From Actinocatenispora thailandica (GTDB lineage Bacteria > Actinomycetota > Actinomycetes > Mycobacteriales > Micromonosporaceae): 64,000 bases of DNA. Positions 1-7,171 of this stretch are shown one piece after another. Under the pieces are notes generated by a model. That model saw nothing but the letters and a program-made list of their open reading frames with translations, ran no database searches and had not been told where the DNA came from. Location of the stretch: NCBI RefSeq assembly GCF_016865425.1, contig NZ_AP023355.1, positions 3,904,198 through 3,968,197 on the forward strand. The letters are read 5' to 3'. The position numbers and the translations under genes are program-made. Position 1 is the stretch's first letter; every line of letters starts with the position of its first letter.

Positions 1-1
1 C

Positions 2-511
2 TGGGCGATCGCCGAGGTGCGCGCGTTCGGTGAGCGGCCCCCGTCGTACTTTCGCTGCGCGGATCCGTCCGGCACGATCCGCGTCACGCTGCGCGCCGAC
101 GACCGGATGGTCGACGTCGACCTCGACCCGGACTGGCGGGACAGGTTCGGTCCCGAATACTTCGACACCGCGCTGCTCGCCGCCTACCGCGGCGCCCTGC
201 ACGACTGCCGGTACGTGCGCGGGCTGGTGCAGCTCGCCGCCGGCAACGTCGGCGGGTCGGGGGCCAGCTCCCTCGAAGGCCGGGCCGGTGCCGCCATCGA
301 CGTCGCGGTGGCCGCGGCGGGTGAGTCGGGCCCGGTGCCCGCGGGGTGCGCTGACTCGGTGGTCCGCAGCCCGGCCGGCTACCTGCGGCTGGTCCGGCGC
401 GGCGGCTCGATCCGCAGCGCGCATGCCGACACCCGGCGCATCGGCGCCGCCCCGGCACCGCTGCTGTGCCACGACGTGCTGGCGGTCTTCCAGCTCGCGC
501 TCGGCGCCTGA
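2..511 (+). CDS. YbaB/EbfC-like protein, 5' end outside window
   Basis: The reading frame is open from the first bases of the window to a TGA at 509-511, so the true start probably lies upstream; a GTG at 17 would give 164 residues. The segment with 'IRVTLRADDRMVDVDL' followed by an Ala/Leu-rich helix resembles the small YbaB/EbfC nucleoid-associated fold that actinobacteria carry in many copies, often beside secretion or WXG-type genes. The C-terminal half (Ala/Gly-rich, then 'GYLRLVRRGGSI') is not typical and may be a lineage-specific extension. The family assignment rests on pattern only; the gene could be an unrelated small cytosolic protein. Confidence 0.45.
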   Translation, partial: WAIAEVRAFGERPPSYFRCADPSGTIRVTLRADDRMVDVDLDPDWRDRFGPEYFDTALLAAYRGALHDCRYVRGLVQLAAGNVGGSGASSLEGRAGAAIDVAVAAAGESGPVPAGCADSVVRSPAGYLRLVRRGGSIRSAHADTRRIGAAPAPLLCHDVLAVFQLALGA

Positions 512-563
512 CCGGCCCGGTGATCGGTCGAAACGACGGTTACCGCCCGGTACGGTTTCGGCC

Positions 564-569
564 TACACT
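564..569 (+). promoter_or_regulatory. -10 box of a leaderless promoter
   Basis: TACACT fits the actinobacterial -10 pattern TANNNT and ends six bases before the ATG of the aldehyde dehydrogenase gene. There is no Shine-Dalgarno sequence between them. This spacing implies that transcription starts at or next to the ATG, giving a leaderless mRNA. It is an inference from spacing. Confidence 0.45.
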
Positions 570-575
570 CGCCGC

Positions 576-2099
576 ATGACCGCCGAGGTGCACAAGCCAA
601 CGCAGACGGAGACGCCGGGGCTTCCGGTGGTGGTGGACGGGCGGCTGCGATCCACCCATCCGGGCACCGGCGCGCTGGTCGGCGAGTTCCCGGTGGCCGA
701 CGACACCGACGTCCGGGCCGCGGTGCGCAACGCGCGCGAGGCGGCCCGCTGGTGGGCCGGGCTCGGTTTCGGTGGCCGGGCGGAGCGGCTCGGCCGGTGG
801 CGCGCCGCGCTGGCCCGGCGGATGCCGGAGCTGGCCCGGGTGGTGCACGACGAGGGCGGCAAGCCGGTCGGCGACGCCGTCATCGAGATCACCGCGGCGA
901 TCGACCACGTGGCCTGGGCGGCCCGGCACGCCCGCCGGGTGCTCGGCCCGCGTCGCGTCGGCGGCAGCATCCTGCTGCCCGACCAGAGCGCGCTGGTGAC
1001 CTACCAGCCGTTCGGCGTGGTCGGCGTGATCGGCCCGTGGAACTACCCGGTCTTCACCCCGATGGGCTCCATCGCCTACGCGCTGGCCGCCGGCAACGCG
1101 GTCGTGTTCAAGCCCAGCGAGTACACCCCGGCGGTCGGTCAGTGGCTGGTCGACTCGTTCGCCGAGGCGGTCGGCGACGAACCGGTCTTCCAGGTGGTGC
1201 ACGGCCTCGGTGAGACCGGGGCGGCGCTGTGCGCGGCCGGCATCGACAAGCTCGCGTTCACCGGCTCCACCCGGACCGGCAAGAAGGTGATGGCCGCGTG
1301 CAGCGAGACGCTGACCCCGGTGCTGGTCGAGTGCGGCGGCAAGGACGCGATGATCGTCGCCGCCGACGCCGACCTCGACGACGCCGCGGACGCCGCCTGC
1401 TGGGCCGGGATGAGCAACGCCGGCCAGACCTGCATCGGCATCGAGCGGGTGTACGTGCACGACTCGGTCGCCGATGCGTTCGTGGACAAGCTGGTGGCGA
1501 AGGCGCGAGCGTTGCGGGTCGGGAGTGACGACGAGGCCGACATCGGCCCGATCACGATGCCCGGCCAGGTCGACGTGATCCGCCGGCACATCGCCGACGC
1601 CCTGGCACGGGGCGGCACCGCGGTGCTCGGCGGCAACGACGCGGTCGACCCGCCGTACGTGCACCCCACGATCCTGCTGGACGTGCCGGAGGATTCGGCC
1701 GCGGTGCGCGAGGAGACGTTCGGCCCGACGCTGACCGTCAGCCGGGTGCCGGACCTGGACGAGGCGATCCGGCGCGCCAACGCCACCGGCTACGGGCTGG
1801 GTTCGGCGGTGTTCTCCCGCCGCTCCGGGATGGCCGTCGCGACCCGGCTGCGGTCCGGGATGACCTCGATCAACGGCGGGATGAGCTTCGTCGGACTGCC
1901 AGCGCTGCCGTTCGGCGGCGTCGGCGACTCCGGCTTCGGCCGCATCCACGGCGCGGACGGGCTGCGCGAGTTCGCCCGGCCGAAGTCGATCGCGCGCCGC
2001 CGGTTCCGGACCCCGATGCCGATCATGTCGTTTCGTCGCGGCCCGCGCACCGACGCGCTGATCCCGAAGCTGGTCCGCTTCCTGCACGGCCGCGGCTGA
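576..2099 (+). CDS. aldehyde dehydrogenase family protein
   Basis: A 507-residue NAD(P)-dependent aldehyde dehydrogenase that would oxidise an aldehyde to the acid in the cytosol. The general-base glutamate lies in 'VECGGKDA' (Glu about residue 252, with Cys in place of the usual Leu of ELGGK) and the nucleophile cysteine in 'NAGQTCIG' (about residue 286). The cofactor-binding 'GVIGPWNYP' and 'FTGSTRTGKKV' segments and the C-terminal 'PFGGVGDSGFGR' are present. The ATG at 576 is chosen because it follows a leaderless -10 box; the open frame extends further upstream but there overlaps the preceding gene. Succinate-semialdehyde or aromatic aldehyde substrates are possible; the substrate cannot be read from the sequence. 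Confidence 0.9.
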   Translation: MTAEVHKPTQTETPGLPVVVDGRLRSTHPGTGALVGEFPVADDTDVRAAVRNAREAARWWAGLGFGGRAERLGRWRAALARRMPELARVVHDEGGKPVGDAVIEITAAIDHVAWAARHARRVLGPRRVGGSILLPDQSALVTYQPFGVVGVIGPWNYPVFTPMGSIAYALAAGNAVVFKPSEYTPAVGQWLVDSFAEAVGDEPVFQVVHGLGETGAALCAAGIDKLAFTGSTRTGKKVMAACSETLTPVLVECGGKDAMIVAADADLDDAADAACWAGMSNAGQTCIGIERVYVHDSVADAFVDKLVAKARALRVGSDDEADIGPITMPGQVDVIRRHIADALARGGTAVLGGNDAVDPPYVHPTILLDVPEDSAAVREETFGPTLTVSRVPDLDEAIRRANATGYGLGSAVFSRRSGMAVATRLRSGMTSINGGMSFVGLPALPFGGVGDSGFGRIHGADGLREFARPKSIARRRFRTPMPIMSFRRGPRTDALIPKLVRFLHGRG

Positions 2100-2172
2100 C
2101 CTCCCGACCGCCGGCATCCGCCGCGGCCGACCCGCAGCGCGGGTGCGCCGCGGGGCCGGGAGCGGCGAAGCG

Positions 2173-2200
2173 CGGGTACCCCTCGGACCGAGGGCACCCG
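2173..2200. terminator. hairpin between convergent genes
   Basis: An imperfect inverted repeat (CGGGTACCCCTCGG against CCGAGGGCACCCG, short loop) lies between the aldehyde dehydrogenase gene on plus and the RDD gene on minus. It would fold from either transcript, so a bidirectional terminator is likely. There is no U tract, as is usual in this GC range. Confidence 0.5.
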
Positions 2201-2304
2201 GCCGCTGCTGGCCCATCGCGGGCGGGAGCCCAACGGTCGCGCGGCCGGCCCGGTTCGCCGCGTTGCCTGGCCGGCCTCGCCTGGCCGGGGCCCCGAAACA
2301 CGCC

Positions 2305-2817
2305 CTAGCTGAACAGGCCGGCCACGATCAGGATCACGCCGAACACCCACTGCATGATCAGCAGCCCGGTCGTCGCCGGCCCGCCGGTGTCGTCCCGGAT
2401 GATCCGCAGCCCGGTGACCGCCTTGCCCAGCGTCGCGGAGGTCAACCGCTGCACGACGATCCGGTGCACCGCGGAGGCGACCACGAACCCGGCCAGCCCG
2501 GCCGCCGCGCCGACCACGACCGGCTGCCCGGCCCGGAGCAGCGCCGCCGCGACGCCGACCCCGATCGCCAGGTGCAGCACCAGATCCAGCGCGAACGACA
2601 GCACCTTGCGCAGCTCCCGGGGCGACGGGTAGCGCGGATCCCGGGCCGCACCGTGCACTCCCCCGGCGGCCGGACCGCGCGGCGTTCGGCTGGACACGAG
2701 ACCGGGCGTCCCGGACAGCCGCAGCAGGTCCCGGTGCCGCACGACGACGAGATCGGCGGCGCGGCGGGTGGACCGGTCACGGTTCGAGGTCGTCACCACA
2801 GCCAGAGCATGCGCCAC
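2305..2817 (-). CDS. RDD family membrane protein
   Basis: A 170-residue protein if it starts at the GTG at 2817; a later start is possible because the first 60 residues are Arg-rich and carry no recognisable domain. From about residue 67 it has the RDD layout: 'DPRYPSPREL' leading into a first membrane segment, a second membrane segment, then the amphipathic 'ATLGKAVTGLRI' stretch typical of RDD proteins, and a last hydrophobic segment that ends at the stop codon. RDD proteins are integral membrane proteins, in some cases linked to ion transport; no specific role can be given. The neighbour upstream on the same strand is nucS. Confidence 0.75.
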   Translation of the reverse strand: MAHALAVVTTSNRDRSTRRAADLVVVRHRDLLRLSGTPGLVSSRTPRGPAAGGVHGAARDPRYPSPRELRKVLSFALDLVLHLAIGVGVAAALLRAGQPVVVGAAAGLAGFVVASAVHRIVVQRLTSATLGKAVTGLRIIRDDTGGPATTGLLIMQWVFGVILIVAGLFS

Positions 2818-2830
2818 CCCGGCAACCCGG

Positions 2831-3490
2831 TCAGAAGAGGGTGAGTTCGTCCGAGCCGATGCCGCGCAGCTTGTGGTAGTCGACGGTGACGCAGCGGATG
2901 CCGCGGTCGGTGGCGAGCACCTTGGCCTGCGGCTTGATCTCCTGCGCGGCGAAGATGCCGGCGACCGGGGCGAGCAGCGGGTCGCGGTTGAGCAGTTCCA
3001 GGTAGCGGGTGAGCTGCTCGACGCCGTCGATCTCGCCGCGCCGCTTGATCTCCACCGCCACCGACGCGCCGGACGCGTCCCGGCACATCAGGTCGACCGG
3101 GCCGATCGCCGTCGGGTACTCCCGGCGTACCAGGGTGAAGCCGGCGCCGAAGGTGTCCGGGTGCTCGGCCAAAAGCTCCTGCAGGTGCGCCTCGACGCCG
3201 TCCTTCTGCAGGCCGGGATCCTTGCCGAGGGCGTGCTCGGAGTCGTGCAACACCTCGTCGATGGTGATGCGCAGTTCCTCACCCGACTTGTTGATCACCC
3301 GCCACAGGCCGGGCTCCTCGGTCAGGTGGCACGGCGGGCTCATCCAGTTGAGCGGCTTGTACGCCCGGTCGTCGGCGTGCACCGACACCGAGCCGTCCGC
3401 CTTCACCAGGATCAGCCGCGGCGCCATCGGCAGGTGGGCGGTCAACCGCCCGATGTAGTCGACCTGACAAACCGCAATGAGCAGACGCAC
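2831..3490 (-). CDS. nucS: mismatch endonuclease NucS/EndoMS
   Basis: NucS of 219 residues. In actinobacteria lacking MutS/MutL this enzyme cuts both strands at G-T, G-G and T-T mismatches and lowers the mutation rate, working with the sliding clamp. The N-terminal DNA-binding/dimerisation domain starts '[16 protein letters not shown]'. The C-terminal RecB-like nuclease domain shows 'GPVDLMCRD' and '[12 protein letters not shown]', which hold the acidic and E-x-K catalytic residues. The C-terminus 'DELTLF' resembles a clamp-binding tail. The GTG start at 3490 follows a TAGGGT -10 box (3502-3497), so the mRNA is probably leaderless. Length and motifs are complete. Confidence 0.95.
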   Translation of the reverse strand: MRLLIAVCQVDYIGRLTAHLPMAPRLILVKADGSVSVHADDRAYKPLNWMSPPCHLTEEPGLWRVINKSGEELRITIDEVLHDSEHALGKDPGLQKDGVEAHLQELLAEHPDTFGAGFTLVRREYPTAIGPVDLMCRDASGASVAVEIKRRGEIDGVEQLTRYLELLNRDPLLAPVAGIFAAQEIKPQAKVLATDRGIRCVTVDYHKLRGIGSDELTLF

Positions 3491-3496
3491 CGCACC

Positions 3497-3502
3497 ACCC
3501 TA
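3497..3502 (-). promoter_or_regulatory. -10 box of nucS (leaderless)
   Basis: Read on the minus strand this is TAGGGT, ending six bases before the nucS GTG start. The same TAGGGT box at the same distance precedes the adenosyltransferase gene at 35355, which supports a shared leaderless promoter type. Confidence 0.45.
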
Positions 3503-3592
3503 TCCGCCACCGGTTCCCGCCGGCCGCGCCCGGTCGGTGGGCGGCCGTGCACACCGCGTCCGGTTGCCAACGTGGCGGAAACTGGTCTGGTG

Positions 3593-4147
3593 ATGCGGAC
3601 CTTGGTGGCACTGCTCGGGACGGCCGTGCTGCTGCTCACCGGCTGCGGCACCGCGCCCCGCCAGGCACCCACCGCAGCCTCGACGGCGCCGCCGCCAACG
3701 ACGGTGACGTTCCGAACGCCGACCGGGTTCCGCAGCGCCCACGACTACACCATCCTGGTGCCGCTGACCCCGCACGGCGACGCACAGTGGCGCGTCCCGT
3801 CCGGCGAGCCGGAGGGGCTCGACGTCATCTTCGTCGAGTCCTACGTGCTGTCCGCCGACAGCGACCGCTGGTCCGACGCCCGCAAGCGGCGGCAGATCCA
3901 CGACTGGGCGGGCAAGGTGCACGCGACCCGGGCAAGCGAGCCGACGCGGGCCACGGTCGCGGGCCTACCGGCGTACCAACAGCGCATCAACCAGCCGGAC
4001 GGCGACGACACCCTGCGTTACGACGCGACCTTCGTGTTCACCGGCCGATTCCTGGTACAGGTCGGCTGCCAATGGGACCAACACCCGACCCTGATCCGTA
4101 CGGCCTGCCGCCAGGTCCTCGCCACCCTCACGATCGGCGCGGTCTGA
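3593..4147 (+). CDS. secreted lipoprotein of unknown function
   Basis: A 184-residue protein starting at ATG 3593. The first residues, 'MRTLVALLGTAVLLLTGC', form a lipoprotein signal peptide with an LTGC lipobox, so the mature protein is anchored to the outer face of the cytoplasmic membrane. A Pro/Thr/Ala linker follows, then a globular domain of about 140 residues beginning 'VTFRTPTGFRSAHDY', with a Cys pair near the C-terminus (GCQWDQ and RTACRQ) that could form a disulfide. I do not recognise the family. The open frame extends far upstream of this ATG, but that part is antisense to nucS and is not coding. Confidence 0.75.
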   Translation: MRTLVALLGTAVLLLTGCGTAPRQAPTAASTAPPPTTVTFRTPTGFRSAHDYTILVPLTPHGDAQWRVPSGEPEGLDVIFVESYVLSADSDRWSDARKRRQIHDWAGKVHATRASEPTRATVAGLPAYQQRINQPDGDDTLRYDATFVFTGRFLVQVGCQWDQHPTLIRTACRQVLATLTIGAV

Positions 4148-4172
4148 GGGTCGGCCCGGCGCAGGCCGGTCC

Positions 4173-4358
4173 CTAGAACTTCGACTTGACCGCGTCGACG
4201 AACTCCCGGAACGCCTGCGGCGACACGCTCAGCGTCCCGCCGTCCCGGTCCTTGGTGTCCCGCACCAACACCGGCCCCGCCCCGCTACCCACCTCGACGC
4301 AGTTGGAGCCAGCACTGCCGCTGGACCGGCTCGACTTCCGCCAGTGGATCTCACCCAT
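4173..4358 (-). CDS. DUF397 protein
   Basis: A 61-residue DUF397 protein. The family signature 'WRKSSRSSGS', then 'NCVEVG', 'VLVRDTKD' and the final 'FREFVDAVK' are all present. DUF397 proteins are abundant in actinomycetes, usually next to XRE regulators, and are linked to developmental or antibiotic control. Here the partner upstream is a short GntR repressor instead. The ATG lies inside the last codons of the preceding gene (ATGGGTGA overlap), so translation is probably coupled. Confidence 0.9.
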   Translation of the reverse strand: MGEIHWRKSSRSSGSAGSNCVEVGSGAGPVLVRDTKDRDGGTLSVSPQAFREFVDAVKSKF

Positions 4359-4527
4359 CGCGCAGTTCCCTCGCTAGCTGTCTGAGGAGCTTGATGCTGT
4401 CGGCCGGCTTCAGCGCTTCCGCCGACAGCCGGTCCCAGCGAAGCGATGCTTGATCGACCTCGCTGCCCCGCTCAAGCCAATTTTCCTGTGGCAATTGCTC
4501 CGCGGCCGCCGAGTACTGAGCGGCCAT
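4351..4527 (-). CDS. small hypothetical protein between GntR and DUF397
   Basis: A 58-residue protein starting 'MAAQYSAAAEQLPQENW' (a GTG one codon earlier is also possible). It is charged and probably helical throughout, ending 'LLRQLARELRDG', with no membrane segment. Its start lies about 20 bases after the GntR stop and its end overlaps the DUF397 start by 8 bases, so the three genes form one operon. I do not recognise a family. Expression is supported by context only; a longer open frame upstream is antisense or shadow sequence. Confidence 0.6.
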   Translation of the reverse strand: MAAQYSAAAEQLPQENWLERGSEVDQASLRWDRLSAEALKPADSIKLLRQLARELRDG

Positions 4528-4547
4528 CACACCCGCCGACCATGTGT

Positions 4548-4778
4548 CTACGATCTGACGTAGGTTCCCTTGCCGTTGGTCGTCTCTGCGATGCCTTCGG
4601 CGACGAGATGTTGCAGGGCATGCCTTACCGTGCCGCGGGCCACCCCGAACTCCTGCTGAAGACTGACTTCGGACGGAAGCCGGCCGCCCTTGTGGTACGT
4701 CCCGTCCTCGATCCGAGCAACCAGCACATCGACCAACTGCCGCCAGAGCGGCGTACTGATGTCCGGATCCAGGGTCAT
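4548..4778 (-). CDS. short GntR-type repressor (HTH only)
   Basis: A 76-residue protein that is essentially just a GntR winged helix. 'PLWRQLVDVLVARI' opens the domain, 'LPSEVSLQQEFGVARGTVRHAL' (split here as LPSEVSLQQE and FGVARGTVRHAL) is the helix-turn-helix, and 'GKGTYVRS' is the wing. There is no effector-binding domain, so it either responds through a partner protein or binds DNA constitutively. The ATG at 4778 sits six bases after a TAGCGT -10 box (4790-4785), suggesting a leaderless transcript. A GACAGG repeat begins at 4791, inside its own promoter, which suggests autoregulation. Confidence 0.85.
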   Translation of the reverse strand: MTLDPDISTPLWRQLVDVLVARIEDGTYHKGGRLPSEVSLQQEFGVARGTVRHALQHLVAEGIAETTNGKGTYVRS

Positions 4779-4790
4779 GACCCAACGCTA

Positions 4791-4897
4791 GACAGGCGTG
4801 CTGGCCTGCATCATCGCTGAGACAGGTGTAGGGCACCATGGACAGGTAGGTATAGGTCGCGTACGGTAGCCGGTAGCCCACAGAACAGACACCTGTC
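4791..4897. promoter_or_regulatory. divergent promoter region with four GACAGG repeats
   Basis: The 168-bp gap between the GntR gene and the divergent small-gene operon holds four copies of one motif: GACAGGCGTG at 4791, GACAGGTGTA at 4821, GACAGGTAGG at 4841, and the inverted copy GACACCTGTC at 4888. The first lies next to the GntR -10 box (4785-4790); 4821 and 4841 flank the expected -35 region of a plus-strand promoter whose -10 could be TACGGT (4862-4867). The motif is a good candidate operator for the short GntR repressor controlling both directions. This is inference; no footprint exists. Confidence 0.5.
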
Positions 4898-4946
4898 GCT
4901 GGCGAGCAGCAATGGGTGCCCTGACCGGAAACGGAGGCCCCGGCCA

Positions 4947-5195
4947 ATGACGCGCTCCACGGCCCACCGCACCGCCAAGACTCCCCCAGCAGGCTCCGAA
5001 GTGTTCATCTCACCCGCGGCCGGCGTGCACGGGCACGGCTCCTTCTGGGCGCTGCTGGTGTCCAGCACCGACGGACTCGTACCCGGCCACGCGTACGTTC
5101 GTGTCTGTCGCACCGAGGACGTCGACGGTCATGCCACCGTGCGTACCTTCTACGTGCGGCTGTCGGGCCTGCTGGTGCGGGACCTGAGCCGATGA
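4947..5195 (+). CDS. small protein with GxHGHG motif, copy 1
   Basis: An 82-residue protein, first gene of a four-gene overlapping operon. It contains 'FISPAAGVHGHGSFWALLVS', then 'VYVRV'-type beta strands and 'VRTFYVRLSGLLVRD'. The third gene of the operon has the same plan (FICPTAGIHGHGCWWALVVS ... RVFYARTAALLVR), so the two are paralogues of one small beta-rich domain. I recognise no named family. The His-Gly-His-Gly core is conserved between the copies and may bind metal or ligand. It is regulated, if at all, by the divergent GntR repressor. Confidence 0.7.
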   Translation: MTRSTAHRTAKTPPAGSEVFISPAAGVHGHGSFWALLVSSTDGLVPGHAYVRVCRTEDVDGHATVRTFYVRLSGLLVRDLSR

Positions 5196-5386
5196 GTATC
5201 AGTACCGCTCGGGCCGGCGACCAGTTCACCTACCGATCGCGCTGGTACCAGGTGATCCGGGTGGACGACGCCTGGCCGCCGGGCCACTCGTACCTGGTGG
5301 GCTTCTATCCGGAGTCGCCGCGCGAGATCCGCCGCGAGTACGTCATCGACGGCGGCGCGCGGGTGGAACGGCGGTGCCGGCCGTGA
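5192..5386 (+). CDS. small hypothetical protein (WYQV / GFYPES)
   Basis: A 64-residue protein that starts at an ATGA overlap with the stop of the preceding gene. It reads as a small beta barrel-like domain: 'AGDQFTYRSRWYQVIRV', 'GHSYLVGFYPESP', 'REYVIDGGARVERR'. No family is recognised. Tight coupling to its neighbours on both sides (ATGA upstream, 13-base overlap downstream) indicates that it is translated with them. Confidence 0.65.
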   Translation: MSISTARAGDQFTYRSRWYQVIRVDDAWPPGHSYLVGFYPESPREIRREYVIDGGARVERRCRP

Positions 5387-5628
5387 CCGCGAACGCGCGC
5401 GAAACGGGCCGTGGCGCGGACCAACCGCAACCCGGCGACCACGTCTTCATCTGCCCGACCGCCGGCATCCACGGCCACGGCTGCTGGTGGGCGCTGGTCG
5501 TCTCGGCGCTGCCGGCGCTGGTCGAGGGCGCCGTCTACCTGCGCGTGGTCCCGACCGACGACACCGACGCGCCGATCAGGGTCTTCTACGCGCGCACCGC
5601 CGCCCTGCTCGTCCGGCGGCCGTCGTGA
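5374..5628 (+). CDS. small protein with GxHGHG motif, copy 2
   Basis: An 84-residue paralogue of the first gene of the operon. It shares the order 'GDHVFICPTAGIHGHG', a Trp-rich strand (CWWALVVS) and the C-terminal 'FYARTAALLVRR'. The N-terminus is a polar tail. The gene overlaps the previous one by 13 bases and ends in a GTGA overlap with the next. Duplication of this domain inside one operon suggests that the two proteins form a heterodimer, but this is inference. Confidence 0.65.
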   Translation: MPAVTANARETGRGADQPQPGDHVFICPTAGIHGHGCWWALVVSALPALVEGAVYLRVVPTDDTDAPIRVFYARTAALLVRRPS

Positions 5629-5708
5629 GCGTCTCGATCGCCCTCGGCTGGCTGTTCACCCTGGTACTGGCGTTCGTGCTCGGCGCCACCTACTCGCACC
5701 GCCGCTGA
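5625..5708 (+). CDS. 27-residue single-pass membrane peptide
   Basis: Starting at the GTG of a GTGA overlap with the preceding stop, this ORF encodes 27 residues, 'VSVSIALGWLFTLVL' followed by 'AFVLGATYSHRR'. It is one hydrophobic helix with a basic C-terminus, as expected for a small membrane protein with its tail in the cytosol. Such short ORFs are easily missed. The coupling and the clean hydrophobic character favour a real gene, but conservation in relatives has not been checked. Confidence 0.5.
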   Translation: MSVSIALGWLFTLVLAFVLGATYSHRR

Positions 5709-6070
5709 TCGCCCGAGTAGTCGACCCGACACCGCCAGCGCGACCAGCATCGGCATGCTCGACATTGGCGTCGATGCGGACGCTGCAGGGGCCGTGGTCG
5801 ACGCTCAGGACAGATCCTCGACCATCAACTCGGCGAGGCACGCGACGCTCGGCCACGAGGCCGCGCTGAGCCTCGGCGATCAGAACTCGGCGCAAGGCTC
5901 CAGGTCACGGAACCACCGATGGAGGGCACGGCGCAACTCCTCAGCACCTGGGCGCCGCTGCAACCGCAAGCAGACGCCGACATGGGATGTTGGGCGGGCC
6001 GCTGCAGTCCTCGTGCCGGTCCCTCGTCCCGCCCGAGCGACACCCCGAGGCGGGAAGCAAACAGGCCGGA
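5709..6070. other. intergenic stretch without a convincing gene
   Basis: About 360 bases between the convergent small-gene operon and the lipoprotein gene. Open frames exist on both strands, but their translations are Arg/Ala/Pro-rich, match no family and lack ribosome binding sites. A minus-strand fragment reading 'EELRRALHRWFRDLEP' looks protein-like but is isolated. It may be a relic of an older gene. Confidence 0.5.
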
Positions 6071-6598
6071 CTACTTCGACAGGTCCAACCGGGTCACGAA
6101 GTAGCGTGCCGCCTGGTCGGCCATGGGGTTGAACGCGGTGTCGGGATAGTTCCTCCCCTTGCGGTAGTACTGAGCATCGATGTGCAGGTAGTCGGTCGGC
6201 CCGACGCGAATGTCGACCGTCGGGAAGCCCTTGTCCTCGCACGCGCCCTGGGCGAGCTTCACCCGCTTCCCACCCATCTGCAGGCAACTCTTGTACATCA
6301 CATCCGAGTTGTGGCCCCAGCCATGAGTGATCACCAGCGCCCCGCCATCAACCTGACCCGATCCCGTCGCCTGGTACGAACATTCCGAAGGATGCGCGAC
6401 GGCCTTCTTCTCCGGCGTCAACCTCCACCGCTTGTACTCCGTAGCCAACGCCTTGCTGACCTCATCCACCGAAGCAATCCCACAAGGCTTCTTGTCAAAC
6501 CCCGCCAAACTAATCCTGGCCGGCTTGTCAGAACCACAACCACTCATAGCCACCGCAGCCACCGCAGCCACCGCAGTCCCCAGCGCCAACTGACGCAT
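6071..6598 (-). CDS. secreted lipoprotein (DUF3558-like)
   Basis: A 175-residue lipoprotein. The signal peptide 'MRQLALGTAVAAVAAVAMSGC' (shown as MRQLALGTAVAAV and AMSGC) ends in an SGC lipobox. A purine-rich site (AAAGGGTGGGAG) precedes the ATG. The body has paired cysteines (PCGIAS, SECSY, SCLQM, GACED) and a globular fold with 'GFDKKPCGIASVDEVSKAL', which resembles the DUF3558 lipoproteins of actinomycetes. The function is unknown. It lies downstream of the toxin island on the same strand, but about 150 bases separate it from the immunity gene, so it is probably a separate unit. Confidence 0.7.
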   Translation of the reverse strand: MRQLALGTAVAAVAAVAMSGCGSDKPARISLAGFDKKPCGIASVDEVSKALATEYKRWRLTPEKKAVAHPSECSYQATGSGQVDGGALVITHGWGHNSDVMYKSCLQMGGKRVKLAQGACEDKGFPTVDIRVGPTDYLHIDAQYYRKGRNYPDTAFNPMADQAARYFVTRLDLSK

Positions 6599-6754
6599 CC
6601 CACTCCCACCCTTTCACATCGACCAATGCCTCCTCCGCGAATAACTAGAGAAGAGCACATCAATATCGTCACCGAAACGGTGGTTTTCAGCCAACTCAGC
6701 GCTTGTCAGGACCAGCCGCTCAATTCGAACGCGACCACATCAAGAAAGTCTTGA

Positions 6755-7171
6755 TCATGACTGATTGCCATCCTCGAACGAAGCGAGACGTTCGCGCGCC
6801 GCGTCAGCCACCATCTCCCAATCGCCTGAAGCAAGAGTTGCTAGCACAGACGTTGATGCATTGGAATGTCGGGCTATCTGCAGTCTTACCGAGTCGTCCT
6901 TGTCCATCGCGAGCCGCTCAATTATTTCCGCCGACAACTTTCTCTTCGTTGCAACCATATGGCGGACACCTGGATCCGGATCTGCCGCCAGCACAGAAAG
7001 GACTTCCAACGGAACATTCTTGTTATTTGCTAGCCGCTTCCTCGGTTCGGGATATCTTCCGTTGATGTCTAACCAAGTGCGCAGGTCGGCAGTATCATGG
7101 GCTGCACGCTCATAGTAACGCGGATCTGAGGTATAACGCAAGCTCAAGAATTCACTCGCTGATGAGATCAT
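6755..7171 (-). CDS. HEAT-like repeat immunity protein (orphan)
   Basis: A 138-residue protein starting 'MISSASEFLSLRY'. Two clear helical repeats follow, 'VLAADPDPGVRHMVA' and 'RLAMDKDDSVRLQIA', with a third weaker repeat after them, as in leucine-rich-variant/HEAT repeats. The ATG overlaps the stop of the upstream toxin remnant in a TAATG junction, the classic coupling of a toxin tip and its immunity gene. I therefore call it the cognate immunity protein of the displaced HINT toxin. The toxin is broken while this gene is intact, so it may now protect against the same toxin from sister strains. Base composition is clearly more AT-rich than the flanking genes. Confidence 0.7.
   Translation of the reverse strand: MISSASEFLSLRYTSDPRYYERAAHDTADLRTWLDINGRYPEPRKRLANNKNVPLEVLSVLAADPDPGVRHMVATKRKLSAEIIERLAMDKDDSVRLQIARHSNASTSVLATLASGDWEMVADAARERLASFEDGNQS

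Noticed and set aside
540-2216. 558-codon open frame on minus
   Set aside because: Shadow of the aldehyde dehydrogenase gene with Arg/Ala/Gly-rich translation.
5755-6132. 125-codon open frame on plus
   Set aside because: Low-complexity translation, no ribosome site, overlaps the end of the lipoprotein gene on the other strand.
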